Positions 9,022 to 18,781 of a stretch of 64,000 bases of DNA are shown one piece after another; within the stretch, counting starts at the first letter, position 1; every line of letters begins with the position of its first letter. The notes below the pieces were generated by a model. That model searched no databases. It saw only the letters and a program-made list of their open reading frames with translations, and was not told where the DNA came from. A program made the translations under genes and the position numbers. The DNA comes from Mesorhizobium qingshengii (lineage in GTDB: Bacteria > Pseudomonadota > Alphaproteobacteria > Rhizobiales > Rhizobiaceae): assembly GCF_900103325.1 (NCBI RefSeq), contig NZ_FMXM01000012.1, forward strand, positions 124,001-188,000, given 5' to 3'.

Positions 9022-9227
9022 GGCAAGCCTCGTCAATAAAAGAGTGGTCCCCTTAACCACAGTTTGCAGCGCTGTCAAAGCGAAAAGCCGGCGTCACAAA
9101 ACCATGCATTGAAAGGCCTCGCGGCAAGTGGCGACCATGGGGATGACCATTTCGCCCCGCCGTGATACGAGACCGCCGCAACAAATGAAAAGCGCCGGCC
9201 CGCCGGCGTTCCGTCCAGGGAAATTCC

Positions 9228-10586
9228 ATGTCTCACGCTGCCGCCCCAAAGCCGGCCACCGCCCGCAGATCATCAGCCCTTTCCGGCACGGCGCGTGTGC
9301 CGGGCGACAAGTCGATCTCGCACCGCTCCTTCATGTTCGGCGGCCTCGCTTCCGGCGAGACCCGCATCACCGGCCTGCTGGAGGGCGAGGATGTGATGCG
9401 CACGGGTGCGGCCATGAAGGCGATGGGCGCGCATATCGAGAAGCGCGGTGCCGAATGGGTGATCCGCGGCACCGGCAACGGCGCGCTGCTGCAGCCGGAA
9501 GGCCCGCTCGATTTCGGCAATGCCGGCACCGGCTCGCGGCTCACCATGGGCCTGGTCGGCACCTATGACATGGAAACGACCTTCATCGGCGACGCCTCGC
9601 TGTCGGGCCGACCGATGGGCCGCGTGCTGGAACCCTTGCGCCAGATGGGTGTGCAGGTGCTGAAGGCGACGCCCGGCGACCGCATGCCGATCACGCTGCA
9701 TGGGCCCAAGCATGCCGCGCCGATCACCTACCGGGTGCCGATGGCCTCGGCGCAGGTGAAATCGGCGGTGCTGCTGGCCGGCCTCAACACGCCGGGCATT
9801 ACCACCGTCATCGAACCGGTGATGACGCGCGACCACACCGAAAAGATGCTGAAGGGCTTTGGCGCCAATCTGTCGGTCGAAACCGACGAGCGCGGCGTGC
9901 GTCACATCTTCATCGAAGGCCAGGGCAAGCTTACCGGCCAGACGATCGCGGTGCCGGGCGACCCGTCCTCGGCCGGCTTCCCGCTGGTGGCGGCACTGAT
10001 CGTGCCGGGCTCGGACATTACAATCGAGAACGTTCTGATGAACCCGACCCGTACCGGGCTACTTTTGACGCTGCAGGAAATGGGCGGCAAGATCGACATC
10101 CTCAACCCGCGCAATGCTGGCGGCGAGGATGTCGCGGACCTGCGCGTACGCTACTCCGAACTGAAAGGCGTCGCCGTGCCGCCCGAGCGAGCGCCATCGA
10201 TGATCGACGAGTACCCGGTGCTCGCGGTCGCCGCCAGCTTCGCCGAGGGCGAAACGCTGATGCAGGGGCTGGAAGAGTTGCGGGTGAAGGAATCCGACCG
10301 GCTGTCGGCCGTCGCCAACGGCCTGAAGCTCAATGGCGTCGACTGCACCGAGGGCGAAGCTTCGCTCGCGGTGCGCGGCAAGCCGGGCGGCAAGGGCCTC
10401 GGCGGCCATCCGAACGGCCAGGACACGACCGTGCAGACCCATCTCGACCACCGCATTGCCATGAGCTTTCTGGTCATGGGGCTGGCAACGGAGAAGCCGG
10501 TGACCATCGACGACCAGGCGATGATCGCGACCAGCTTTCCCGAGTTCATGGGGCTGATGAAGGGGCTGGGCGCGGAGATCGGGTGA
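9228..10586 (+). CDS. aroA: 3-phosphoshikimate 1-carboxyvinyltransferase (EPSP synthase, class II-like)
   Basis: 452 residues, colinear with Agrobacterium CP4-type EPSP synthase: PGDKSISHRSFM, LDFGNAGTGSRLTMG, MASAQVKSAVLLAG, EELRVKESDRLSA, THLDHRIAMSFLVMG. It transfers enolpyruvate from PEP to shikimate-3-phosphate in aromatic amino acid synthesis, in the cytosol. Residue 100 is glycine (NAGTG), whereas the tolerant CP4 enzyme has alanine there (NAATG), so a glyphosate-sensitive enzyme is expected. It is followed by cmk and rpsA on the same strand, a common proteobacterial order. Confidence 0.97.
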   Translation: MSHAAAPKPATARRSSALSGTARVPGDKSISHRSFMFGGLASGETRITGLLEGEDVMRTGAAMKAMGAHIEKRGAEWVIRGTGNGALLQPEGPLDFGNAGTGSRLTMGLVGTYDMETTFIGDASLSGRPMGRVLEPLRQMGVQVLKATPGDRMPITLHGPKHAAPITYRVPMASAQVKSAVLLAGLNTPGITTVIEPVMTRDHTEKMLKGFGANLSVETDERGVRHIFIEGQGKLTGQTIAVPGDPSSAGFPLVAALIVPGSDITIENVLMNPTRTGLLLTLQEMGGKIDILNPRNAGGEDVADLRVRYSELKGVAVPPERAPSMIDEYPVLAVAASFAEGETLMQGLEELRVKESDRLSAVANGLKLNGVDCTEGEASLAVRGKPGGKGLGGHPNGQDTTVQTHLDHRIAMSFLVMGLATEKPVTIDDQAMIATSFPEFMGLMKGLGAEIG

Positions 10587-10647
10587 TAGTCGTGGCAATC
10601 GCATACCTTGGAGATTGGGTGTCGACATGGGAAGCGTTGGCCTGCCA

Positions 10648-11298
10648 ATGACACACGTCTTCACCATCGCCATTGACGGCCCAGCTGGCGCCGGCAAAGG
10701 CACACTTGCCCGGCGTCTGGCCGACCACTACCGGCTGAACCTGCTCGACACCGGCCTCACCTATCGCGCGGTGGCCTATGCGCTGATCCAGCACGCGCTG
10801 CCGCTCGACAATGTCTCGGCGGCCGAGACCGCGGCCCGCCAGGTCGATCTGGCAAGGCTCGACCGGGCGGTCTTGTCGGCGCATGCCATCGGCGAGGCCG
10901 CCTCCAAGGTCGCCGTTTTCCCGACGGTGCGGCGCATCCTCGTCGAAAAGCAGCGCGACTTCGCCAAGACACCACCAGGCGCCGTGCTCGACGGCCGCGA
11001 CATCGGCACTGTCGTCTGCCCCGACGCCGACATAAAACTCTATGTGACGGCGAGCGCCGAGGTGCGGGCAAGGCGGCGGCTGGCCGAGATCGAAAGCATC
11101 GGCGGCACCGCCAATTTTGACGAAATCCTCGCCGATATCGGGCATCGCGACGAGCGCGACATGGGCCGCGCCGACTCGCCGTTGAAGCCGGCCGCCGACG
11201 CGCACTTGCTTGATACCAGCGAAATGGCTATAGAAGCCGCGTTTCTCGCAGCCAGAGCTGTTATCGACGACGTGCTGGCCAAGAGAGACAACGCCTGA
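10648..11298 (+). CDS. cmk: Cytidylate kinase
   Basis: 216 residues from ATG 10648. P-loop GPAGAGKG at 11-18, the NMP-binding LDGRDIGTVVCPDA stretch and the RARRR basic segment identify CMP/dCMP kinase, which makes CDP/dCDP from CMP/dCMP and ATP. The start is uncertain: ATG 10627 has a GGAGA about 12 nt upstream and would add seven residues, but homologues start close to the FTIAIDGP segment. It lies between aroA and rpsA, the typical arrangement. Confidence 0.93.
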   Translation: MTHVFTIAIDGPAGAGKGTLARRLADHYRLNLLDTGLTYRAVAYALIQHALPLDNVSAAETAARQVDLARLDRAVLSAHAIGEAASKVAVFPTVRRILVEKQRDFAKTPPGAVLDGRDIGTVVCPDADIKLYVTASAEVRARRRLAEIESIGGTANFDEILADIGHRDERDMGRADSPLKPAADAHLLDTSEMAIEAAFLAARAVIDDVLAKRDNA

Positions 11299-11505
11299 GC
11301 TGGGTTTTCATGCTGTTTCCGATTGCCGGAGACGAAGAAAATACCCATATCGGGCACGAACCAGCCTGCCAGCATTCTTCATGCGCCGGAATTGCCGCCT
11401 AAAGAGCGGCCCAGGGCTTTTGTAGCCCGGAACGCCGGCAGGCCCACGCAACGCTAACCCACGGCGCCCGTCCCGCGACAGATGCGGGGCATTCCAGGAG
11501 AAACA

Positions 11506-13203
11506 ATGTCAGCTGCAAATCCCACTCGCGACGATTTCGCGAGCCTGCTCGAAGAATCATTTACCGCCGGCCATTCCGGCGAAGGCCAGGTCGTCAAGGG
11601 CATCATCACCGCCATTGAAAAAGACATGGCGATCATCGATGTCGGCCTGAAGGTCGAAGGCCGCGTGCCGCTGAAGGAATTCGGCGTCAAGGGCAAGGAC
11701 ACGACGCTGAAGGTCGGCGACACGGTCGAGGTCTATGTCGAGCGTATCGAGAACGCGCTTGGCGAAGCGATGCTTTCCCGTGAGAAGGCTCGCCGCGAAG
11801 AGAGCTGGGTCCGTCTCGAAGAGAAGTTCACCAAGGGTGAGCGCGTCGAAGGCGTCATCTTCAACCAGGTCAAGGGCGGCTTCACCGTCGACCTCGACGG
11901 CGCCGTGGCCTTCCTGCCGCGCAGCCAGGTCGATATCCGCCCGATCCGCGACGTCTCCCCGCTGATGCACAACCCGCAGCCCTTCGAGATCCTTAAGATG
12001 GATCGCCGCCGCGGCAACATCGTGGTGTCGCGCCGCACCGTGCTCGAGGAGAGCCGCGCCGAACAGCGTTCGGAAATCGTGCAGAACCTCGAAGAAGGCC
12101 AGGTTGTCGAAGGCGTCGTCAAGAACATCACCGACTACGGTGCGTTCGTCGACCTCGGCGGCATCGACGGCCTGCTGCACGTCACCGACATGGCATGGCG
12201 CCGCGTCAACCATCCGACCGAAATCCTCAACATCGGTCAGACGGTCAAGGTGCAGATCATCCGCATCAACCAGGAAACCCACCGCATCTCGCTCGGCATG
12301 AAGCAGCTCGAGAGCGATCCGTGGTCCGAGATCGGCACCAAGTTCCCGATCGGCAAGAAGATCAAGGGCACCGTCACCAACATCACCGACTACGGCGCGT
12401 TCGTCGAGCTGGAGCCGGGCATCGAGGGTCTCATCCACGTTTCGGAAATGTCGTGGACGAAGAAGAACGTGCATCCCGGCAAGATCCTGTCGACGACGCA
12501 GGAAGTCGACGTCGTGGTGCTCGAGGTCGATCCGGCCAAGCGCCGCATCTCGCTCGGCCTCAAGCAGACGCTGGAAAACCCGTGGGAAGCCTTCGCGCGC
12601 ACCCATCCGGTCGGCAGCCAGGTCGAGGGCGAGGTCAAGAACAAGACCGAGTTCGGCCTGTTCATCGGCCTCGAAGGCGACGTGGACGGCATGGTGCACC
12701 TCTCCGACCTCGACTGGACCCGTCCGGGCGAGCAGGTCATCGAAGAGTACAATCGCGGCGACATGGTCAAGGCGCAGGTGCTCGACGTCGACATCGAGAA
12801 GGAACGCATCTCGCTCGGCATCAAGCAGCTGGCCAAGGATACGGTCGGTGAAGCAGCGACTTCAGGCGAACTGCGCAAGAACGCCGTCGTCACCTGCGAA
12901 GTCATCGGCGTCAAGGATGGTGGTCTGGAAGTGCGGCTGGTCGACAGCGGCATCGAGACCTTCATCAAGCGCTCCGATCTGAGCCGCGACCGCGACGAGC
13001 AGCGCCCCGAGCGCTTCACCGTCGGCCAGAAGGTCGATGCCCGCGTCATCGCCTTCGACAAGAAGACCCGCAAGCTGCAGGTCTCGATCAAGGCGCTGGA
13101 AATCGCCGAAGAGAAGGAAGCGGTCGCCCAGTACGGCTCGACCGACTCCGGCGCTTCGCTGGGCGATATCCTGGGTGCCGCGCTGAAGAAGCAGGGCAGC
13201 TAA
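11506..13203 (+). CDS. rpsA: 30S ribosomal protein S1
   Basis: 565 residues, the usual alphaproteobacterial length. ATG 11506 follows AGGAG. After the N-terminal DDFASLLEESF segment come six S1 RNA-binding domains of about 70-85 residues, with recurring patterns such as NITDYGAFVDLGGIDGLLHVTDMAW, then NITDYGAFVELEPG, then KTEFGLFIGLEGDVDG. S1 binds mRNA and recruits it to the 30S subunit. A 207-bp gap with no clear gene separates it from cmk and probably holds its promoter. A strong intrinsic terminator follows at 13241. Confidence 0.97.
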   Translation: MSAANPTRDDFASLLEESFTAGHSGEGQVVKGIITAIEKDMAIIDVGLKVEGRVPLKEFGVKGKDTTLKVGDTVEVYVERIENALGEAMLSREKARREESWVRLEEKFTKGERVEGVIFNQVKGGFTVDLDGAVAFLPRSQVDIRPIRDVSPLMHNPQPFEILKMDRRRGNIVVSRRTVLEESRAEQRSEIVQNLEEGQVVEGVVKNITDYGAFVDLGGIDGLLHVTDMAWRRVNHPTEILNIGQTVKVQIIRINQETHRISLGMKQLESDPWSEIGTKFPIGKKIKGTVTNITDYGAFVELEPGIEGLIHVSEMSWTKKNVHPGKILSTTQEVDVVVLEVDPAKRRISLGLKQTLENPWEAFARTHPVGSQVEGEVKNKTEFGLFIGLEGDVDGMVHLSDLDWTRPGEQVIEEYNRGDMVKAQVLDVDIEKERISLGIKQLAKDTVGEAATSGELRKNAVVTCEVIGVKDGGLEVRLVDSGIETFIKRSDLSRDRDEQRPERFTVGQKVDARVIAFDKKTRKLQVSIKALEIAEEKEAVAQYGSTDSGASLGDILGAALKKQGS

Positions 13204-13240
13204 GCATCGGCTGCCGCCGCGCAGTCGCGCGGCCATCGAC

Positions 13241-13275
13241 AAAAACCCCGCTGGATCGCTCCGGCGGGGTTTTTC
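13241..13275 (+). terminator. Rho-independent terminator of rpsA
   Basis: AAAAACCCCGC and GCGGGGTTTTT form a GC-rich stem followed by a T tract (TTTTTC). It starts 38 bp after the rpsA stop. The A tract on the other arm would also let it work from the opposite side. Confidence 0.92.
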
Positions 13276-13333
13276 TTTACGGTAAGATAAACTTCCTCGC
13301 GTATTTGCCATTGGTCCGCGAGGGAGGCTTTTC

Positions 13334-15202
13334 ATGCGCAATGGCGACGATCGCTCCAGCAAGGGATCGTCGCGGTTGCTGCGTCTTTACGTCAGGTCGC
13401 CGGCCTTTTTCTGCTATTGCGCAATGGCGATCTTGATGACCGTTCTGTGGTCCTTGGACTTCCGGCTCAATGGCGACGCGGACGACCTCCTGAAACTGCA
13501 TGAAGTCCGTACCTTTCTTGAAACGGACAACATCTTCGACCGGACGCTGCCCGGCATTGTCCAGCCAGAGCCCTATATCTCGCATTGGCCATGGATCGTG
13601 GACCTGCCCTATGCCGCCTTCGCGCGCCTGCTCGCACCGTTTGCCGGCTTCGAGCCGGCACTGATGCTGGCAAGCTTTGCGGTTCCGCTGTTGCTGCTTG
13701 CGCCGGCGCTCTATTTCTACAATCGACTGGTGATCGCCACCGGCTTTGCCTACCCGGCCGTTGCATTGCCGCTGGCTTTGATCTTTGCCGTGCGCACCTT
13801 TTTCGAATACGCCCCGGGACGGATCGACTATCACAATCTGCAGATATTGCTGCTGCTCGCGGCCCTGGTGTTGATGATGTCGCCGAACCGCTTTTCAGCC
13901 TTCGTCAACGGGCTGCTGGCGGCCCTGGCAATTGCTGTCAGCGCCGAGTTCGCGCCGTTCTATGCTCTCGTGATGGCAGTCTACGCCTTTGACTGGATCT
14001 TTGGCCGCGAAGGCGGTGAAGACAGGATCGTCGGTTTTGGGCTGGCCTTGGCCATGGGCGCGATCGGTCTGTTCGCCGCGATCATGCCGCCTTCAGCCTA
14101 TGCCGCTGTCAGATGCGACACCTATTCGACGCCGCATGTGACGGCATTGGCCGCGGCCGGGCTTTCATTTGCCATCGTGCCCTTTGTTGTCGGCCGGCGC
14201 GGCGGATGGGCAACGCGCGCAGCAATTCTGCTGGTGTTCGCGGTCGCGAGCCTGGCGACGCTGGTGATGTTGTTCCCGCAATGCCTGGCCGGCCCTTATG
14301 GCTCGCTCGACGCCTATGTTCGCGACAACATGCTCAACAGAATTCTCCAGGAATTGAGCCTTTTTCGGCGCCCTGATTTCGTTCTGTCGGCAAGTTTTCC
14401 GAGCATGGTGCTGCTTTTTGTCGGCGCGCTTGCCCCGGTTGTCATCTGCCTCGATCCGCGTGGCCGAAGCCGGCCTCACGTCATACTGGCGCTGTTCTCG
14501 CTGCTCGCGCTGGTACTGGCGATCGATTATCTCCGCTACTTCCGCTATCTTCCGGTTTTTTCCGGCATCGGCCTGATCTTCGTGCTGGCGAGTTTCCTGC
14601 CACGCGACGCCAGACTGGCCCGCTACCTGGAATCTCCCGTACCGGTGGCATCGCGCAGATACGCGTTGATCGTCCCCGGCCTCGTCTTGTCTGGAGCAAT
14701 GGCTCTATACCACCTATCGGTGAGACCATCCCAGGCAGCGATTCCCGCTGCCGAGTTCGCCGACAGTTGCTATTTCAGCCATTTTGAGCCGCAACGGGGT
14801 TGGCCGGCAGGCGCCGTCGTTCTTTCACCACCATTGATCGGATCGCATTTTATCGCTCTTGCCGAAGGTCCGAAGGTCGTGACGATCCCCAACCACCCTT
14901 CGGCCCAGGGCATCGAACGGAGCTATCGTTTTCTCGACCCTTCGACCGCCGACCCGCGCGCGATCCTCGATGCCTCCAAGGCGACGCATGTTGCGATTTG
15001 CGCGTGGCGCAGCCCGCCGTCGCCATATCTCGAAACCGCCTATCCATTCGCGGCGGCGCTGATGGAGGGCCACCCGCCGGCATGGTTGAAGGAGTGCCCT
15101 ACGGATGCTTCATCGCCACTGCGAATCTACAGCTACCGCAATCCCGATGGATCGGACGCCGGCTGCCCCGCTTCGACGCTCTCTGCTCAGGCCCTGCCGT
15201 AA
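13334..15202 (+). CDS. GT-C-like (STT3-related) membrane protein
   Basis: 622 residues with about 10-12 membrane segments and a soluble C-terminal part from ~480. An acidic DADD cluster follows the first membrane segment (NGDADDLLKLHEVR). GRIDYHNLQ lies in an early luminal/periplasmic loop, as in oligosaccharyltransferase-like GT-C enzymes that use polyprenyl-linked sugars. I infer a periplasm-facing glycosyltransferase of unknown acceptor. ATG 13334 has GGGAGG upstream. It is flanked by the rpsA terminator and a convergent SDR, so it looks monocistronic. Confidence 0.65.
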   Translation: MRNGDDRSSKGSSRLLRLYVRSPAFFCYCAMAILMTVLWSLDFRLNGDADDLLKLHEVRTFLETDNIFDRTLPGIVQPEPYISHWPWIVDLPYAAFARLLAPFAGFEPALMLASFAVPLLLLAPALYFYNRLVIATGFAYPAVALPLALIFAVRTFFEYAPGRIDYHNLQILLLLAALVLMMSPNRFSAFVNGLLAALAIAVSAEFAPFYALVMAVYAFDWIFGREGGEDRIVGFGLALAMGAIGLFAAIMPPSAYAAVRCDTYSTPHVTALAAAGLSFAIVPFVVGRRGGWATRAAILLVFAVASLATLVMLFPQCLAGPYGSLDAYVRDNMLNRILQELSLFRRPDFVLSASFPSMVLLFVGALAPVVICLDPRGRSRPHVILALFSLLALVLAIDYLRYFRYLPVFSGIGLIFVLASFLPRDARLARYLESPVPVASRRYALIVPGLVLSGAMALYHLSVRPSQAAIPAAEFADSCYFSHFEPQRGWPAGAVVLSPPLIGSHFIALAEGPKVVTIPNHPSAQGIERSYRFLDPSTADPRAILDASKATHVAICAWRSPPSPYLETAYPFAAALMEGHPPAWLKECPTDASSPLRIYSYRNPDGSDAGCPASTLSAQALP

Positions 15203-15894
15203 AGCGGCACCAGCGTGCCGCTCATCGCCTGATTGGCCGGTGAGGCGAGATAGGCGATGGCTTCGGCCGCCGCCTCGAGGCTGACCCATTTGGTGACATC
15301 TGCGTCCGGCATGTCGGCGCGGTTCGCCGGCGTGTCGAGCGTCGACGGCGCCACGGCATTGACCAGGATGCCCTTGCCCTTGAGTTCCTCGGCCATTGCC
15401 ACGGTCATTGCCGCGACCGCCGCCTTGCTGGCGGCGTAGGCAACCATGCCGCCGCCACGCCGTGGGTCGAGCCCGGCGCGCGCCGTGACGTTGACGATAC
15501 GGCCGGCGGTGCCCGACACCAGCATCGAACGCACCGCCGCGCGGCAGCACAGGAAGGCGGTGCGTGCATTGGTGTCCATCATCTCGGCAAAGGATGCCGA
15601 CTCGATCTTTTCCACCGGCGCCGCGGCAAAGCCGCCGGCCAGGTGGATCGAGCCCCACAGGCCTGGAACCTGGCTGTAGAACGCCTCGACCTTGGTGGAG
15701 TCCGAGAGATCGACATTGTGCACCAGCCTGACACGGTCATGCGCGGTGAAGGGAAAATGCGCGGGCGCCGCGGCATGGGCATTGGGCACATGGCAGATCG
15801 CGCCCTCACCCAGCAGTTTGCCGACTACCGCGCCACCAAGCGCGCCGGTGCCCCCGGTCACGACGATATGCCTGCCTTCGAGTGTTTCCGTCAT
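15187..15894 (-). CDS. SDR family oxidoreductase
   Basis: 235 residues, short classical SDR: TGGTGALGG cofactor loop near 14-22, HLAGGF in place of NAG, NVTARAG, and YAASKAA as the catalytic Tyr-x-x-x-Lys. The catalytic Ser position appears to be Thr/Ala (VNVTARAG), so the active site is slightly atypical. It overlaps the end of the convergent GT-C-like gene by 16 bp. Substrate unknown. Upstream, to 16130, is a 236-bp gap with only a small CGACGC-AAA-GCGTCG hairpin at 15946-15960. Confidence 0.8.
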   Translation of the reverse strand: MTETLEGRHIVVTGGTGALGGAVVGKLLGEGAICHVPNAHAAAPAHFPFTAHDRVRLVHNVDLSDSTKVEAFYSQVPGLWGSIHLAGGFAAAPVEKIESASFAEMMDTNARTAFLCCRAAVRSMLVSGTAGRIVNVTARAGLDPRRGGGMVAYAASKAAVAAMTVAMAEELKGKGILVNAVAPSTLDTPANRADMPDADVTKWVSLEAAAEAIAYLASPANQAMSGTLVPLYGRA

Positions 15895-16130
15895 CCTGGA
15901 CCGCTCCTGTCATTTTCTTATGATTATGTCGCTTGTTAGCCGCGCCGACGCAAAGCGTCGCGCCTTTCGCACTACCACTCAACTGAAATCTCGACATGGC
16001 TGTTGTAGCGTCTTTGCATGCGTCGGGCCGCCGACGAAAGCGATGTCGCCTGCCGTGCGGCTCATGTCGTGCAAGAGCGAAGCCGGCGAATGGTTCGATG
16101 CAGGTTTGAAAATCAACGCTGGCCTGGCTG

Positions 16131-17720
16131 TCACTCGACCGTGATCTCGATGACGCGCGGCAGTCCGGTTGCCCGCGCGCGTTTCAGCGCGCTCGCCAGG
16201 GCGTCGATGTCGGCAATGCGTTCGGCGCCGATGCCATAGGCTTCCGCCAGCTTGCAGAAATCCGGCGGCGCCGGCGACACACCGACCGGCTCGACACCGA
16301 CATCGAGCATCGAGGTTTCGATCTCGCGGTAGCCCCGATTGTTCCAGACGACGAAGATGACCGGCGCCCGGGCATCGAGCGCGGCACCCAGTTCCGGCAG
16401 GGTGAACTGGAAGCCGCCGTCACCGGTCAGGCAGACGACCGGCGCATCAGGCACGGCAAGGGCGGCACCGATCGCCGCCGGCGGGCCATAGCCAAGCGCG
16501 CCGAAGCCGGTGGCGGCATTGAACCAGCCACATGGCCGGTCATGATCGTAGTAAAGGTTGGCGGCATAGATCGGTTGCGTGGAATCGCCGACGATGATCG
16601 CGCCCGGCAACGCATCGCGGATCGTCTCGACGGCGCGCACCTGTGCCTGCAACGTCGGATTGATCTCGGCAAAGGCCGCTTCCCGTGCGGCGGCGGCGCG
16701 CGCCGGGCCGGCTTCGTTTGCACGGACATGGCTGGTTTCCCGGAGCAGTGCTTCGAGCGCCACGGCGCAATCGGCCTGGATTGCGACCGTCACCGGGCGG
16801 CGGGCAAGCTGGTCGGCGCCGATATCGATGCGGATCAGGTTGCCGGGCAGGACAAAACCGCCGTCGCTGTAGCCGTCATAGTCGGTCGGGCCGAATTCGG
16901 TGCCGGCGGCGATGACCAGGTCGGCTTCGGCCATCAGCGCCCGCACCGCCTTCAGGCTGGGACTGGCCGGCACGCAAAGCGGATGGCCGTGCAAGAGGCC
17001 GCGCGCATTGGCGGTCTGCACGACCGGCGCTCCGAGCCGCTCGGCAAGGTGCCGCAATGGCGCTTCGGCGCGCTTGGCGCCGCCGCCGGCAAGGATCAGC
17101 GGACGGCGCGCGGCGGCGATGAGTTTGGCCGCGCTGGCAATTGCCGCGCGATCCGGCACGGGCGGCGCGGCGTTGCTCAGGACGGCAGCGATGCCGTCCG
17201 CCGGCTTGACCATGACGTCGGTCGGGATCTCGATATGCACCGGCCCTGGCCGCGACGATGAAAACAGGGCGAAGGCACGGGCGAGCGCGCCGGGCAGTTC
17301 GCCGGCTTCGGTAACGCGCTCAGAAAACAGCGCCACCTTCTCCATCATGCCGCGCTGGTCGGGCAGTTCGTGCAGATAGCCCAGCCCCTTGCCGAGCGTC
17401 GGCGTGGCGTTGACGCCGGAGATCACCAGCATCGGCACCGAATCGGCGCGCGCCTGACCCATGGCGGTGATGGTGTTGGTGAGCCCAGGTCCGGTGATGA
17501 CGAAGGCGACGCCCGGCCTGCCGCTGGCGCGCGCATAGCCGTCGGCCATGAAGCCGGCACCCTGTTCGTGGCGCGGCGTGACATGGCGAATCTTCGAGCG
17601 GGCAAGTCCCCGGTAGAGCTCGACCGTGTGCACGCCGGGAATGCCGAAGACCGTATCGACGCCATGGGCTTCGAGCAGCGAAATGAGCGCCTCGCCGACA
17701 GTCGTCCCAATGGCCGTCAT
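16131..17720 (-). CDS. ThDP-dependent enzyme, AruI-like 5-guanidino-2-oxopentanoate decarboxylase
   Basis: 529 residues with the three-domain layout of acetolactate synthase-like enzymes. The catalytic Glu52 sits in TPRHEQGAGFMADGYAR, and the ThDP/Mg motif is GDGGFQFTLPELGAA...VVWNN near residues 430-460. Acetolactate synthase proper is unlikely because no small subunit is adjacent. Its neighbour is a guanidine-modifying hydrolase and a basic amino acid ABC system faces it, so decarboxylation of the 2-oxo acid of arginine (as in AruI of Pseudomonas) is the best guess. It overlaps the upstream hydrolase gene by 4 bp, so the pair is coupled. Confidence 0.75.
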   Translation of the reverse strand: MTAIGTTVGEALISLLEAHGVDTVFGIPGVHTVELYRGLARSKIRHVTPRHEQGAGFMADGYARASGRPGVAFVITGPGLTNTITAMGQARADSVPMLVISGVNATPTLGKGLGYLHELPDQRGMMEKVALFSERVTEAGELPGALARAFALFSSSRPGPVHIEIPTDVMVKPADGIAAVLSNAAPPVPDRAAIASAAKLIAAARRPLILAGGGAKRAEAPLRHLAERLGAPVVQTANARGLLHGHPLCVPASPSLKAVRALMAEADLVIAAGTEFGPTDYDGYSDGGFVLPGNLIRIDIGADQLARRPVTVAIQADCAVALEALLRETSHVRANEAGPARAAAAREAAFAEINPTLQAQVRAVETIRDALPGAIIVGDSTQPIYAANLYYDHDRPCGWFNAATGFGALGYGPPAAIGAALAVPDAPVVCLTGDGGFQFTLPELGAALDARAPVIFVVWNNRGYREIETSMLDVGVEPVGVSPAPPDFCKLAEAYGIGAERIADIDALASALKRARATGLPRVIEITVE

Positions 17721-18592
17721 TGGCGCAGCACCGGCCGTGTCAGGCAGGTCGGGCCGCCCTCGCAGGCGATGCAGAGCGCATCCGCCTCGAAGGTGGAAAC
17801 CGCGCAGCCGGCCGCCTGCATGGCAGCCGCCGTCCTCGGAAAGCCGGCAACGGCGATCACCTGGCGCGGCGCCGTCGGCAGCACGTTGAGGCTGAGTCCG
17901 TTGGAGGCGAAGAATTCGTCGGCATCGCCCTCGACCAGCTTGATGCCACGCGCGCGCAGCAGCTGGTAGAAGGCGGCCGGCAGCAAAGGCGCGTAGACCA
18001 GCGCCAGATCGTCGGCAAGCGGACTTATCACCGACATCAGATGCAGGCAGGCTTCCTCGCCGTGCCAGAGCGGCAGGTCGAAGCCAAAAACCGAAATGCC
18101 CTTGGGCGATAGCAAGTTTGACAGCTGCTGGATGCCGTCCTGGTTGGTGCGCACGCCACGACCGACGGCCAGCGTGTTTGCATCCACCCAGACGCAGTCG
18201 CCCCCTTCCACCTGGCCCGGACCATCGATGCGGCCAAGAATGGGGATACCCATGCGCCTGTAGGCTATCTCATGCAGACCGGGCTCGGGTTGGCGCAGCG
18301 CCTTGCCCATCGAAAGAATGATCGCGCCATGATCGGTCATCAGCGACGGATCATGGGTGAAGACGGAATCAGCCAGCCCGTCATCGGCGTCCGTCAGCCA
18401 TTCGATCTCGGCGCCGGAGGCGGCGACCAGGCTGGTCAGCTGCTCATGCTGGGCAGCGGCTTTTTGCGGATCGAAGCCGGGGCCGTAGTGCCATTCCTGC
18501 GCCTTGGCATGACGCATGGCGCTCTTGGAGGAGCGCATAAGCACGCGCTTCAGCGGCCCGGCCATCGACTGCGACCCGTATGTTTTGCCCAC
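17717..18592 (-). CDS. DDAH/arginine deiminase-fold hydrolase
   Basis: 291 residues of the guanidine-modifying superfamily. Seen: DSVFTHDPSLM near the N-terminus (substrate acidic residues), GQVEGGDCVW (EGGD), ACLHLMSVISPL with the catalytic His, and the nucleophile Cys283 in GGPTCLTRP. Family reactions turn dimethylarginine or arginine into citrulline, or move amidino groups. It is first in the minus-strand pair with the ThDP enzyme and divergent from the ABC transporter. The 190-bp gap between them must hold both promoters; I see no clear operator. The exact substrate is not determined. Confidence 0.8.
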   Translation of the reverse strand: MGKTYGSQSMAGPLKRVLMRSSKSAMRHAKAQEWHYGPGFDPQKAAAQHEQLTSLVAASGAEIEWLTDADDGLADSVFTHDPSLMTDHGAIILSMGKALRQPEPGLHEIAYRRMGIPILGRIDGPGQVEGGDCVWVDANTLAVGRGVRTNQDGIQQLSNLLSPKGISVFGFDLPLWHGEEACLHLMSVISPLADDLALVYAPLLPAAFYQLLRARGIKLVEGDADEFFASNGLSLNVLPTAPRQVIAVAGFPRTAAAMQAAGCAVSTFEADALCIACEGGPTCLTRPVLRQ

Positions 18593-18781
18593 TCAATTCT
18601 CCCGAAGCGTCCGTTGCCGCCACTAACCACTACAGCAAGCCGTGATCAATAGTCCAAAAACCATGGTTGACGGAGGCAAGCGGAACGGTCCATCTTGAGA
18701 ATGGGAACTCTGTCAGTGACGGGTAATGGGTAAAAGAATCCAGCAGCGACGAGCTCGACCGCTCCGCGGAGCGTCGAAGGG

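Noticed and set aside
9228..10586. Glyphosate tolerance inferred from similarity to CP4 EPSP synthase
   Set aside because: The key position is Gly100, not Ala100, so tolerance is not supported by the sequence.
11299..11505. Small RNA or riboswitch upstream of rpsA
   Set aside because: Only ordinary GC-rich sequence was seen; no conserved secondary structure could be recognised by eye.
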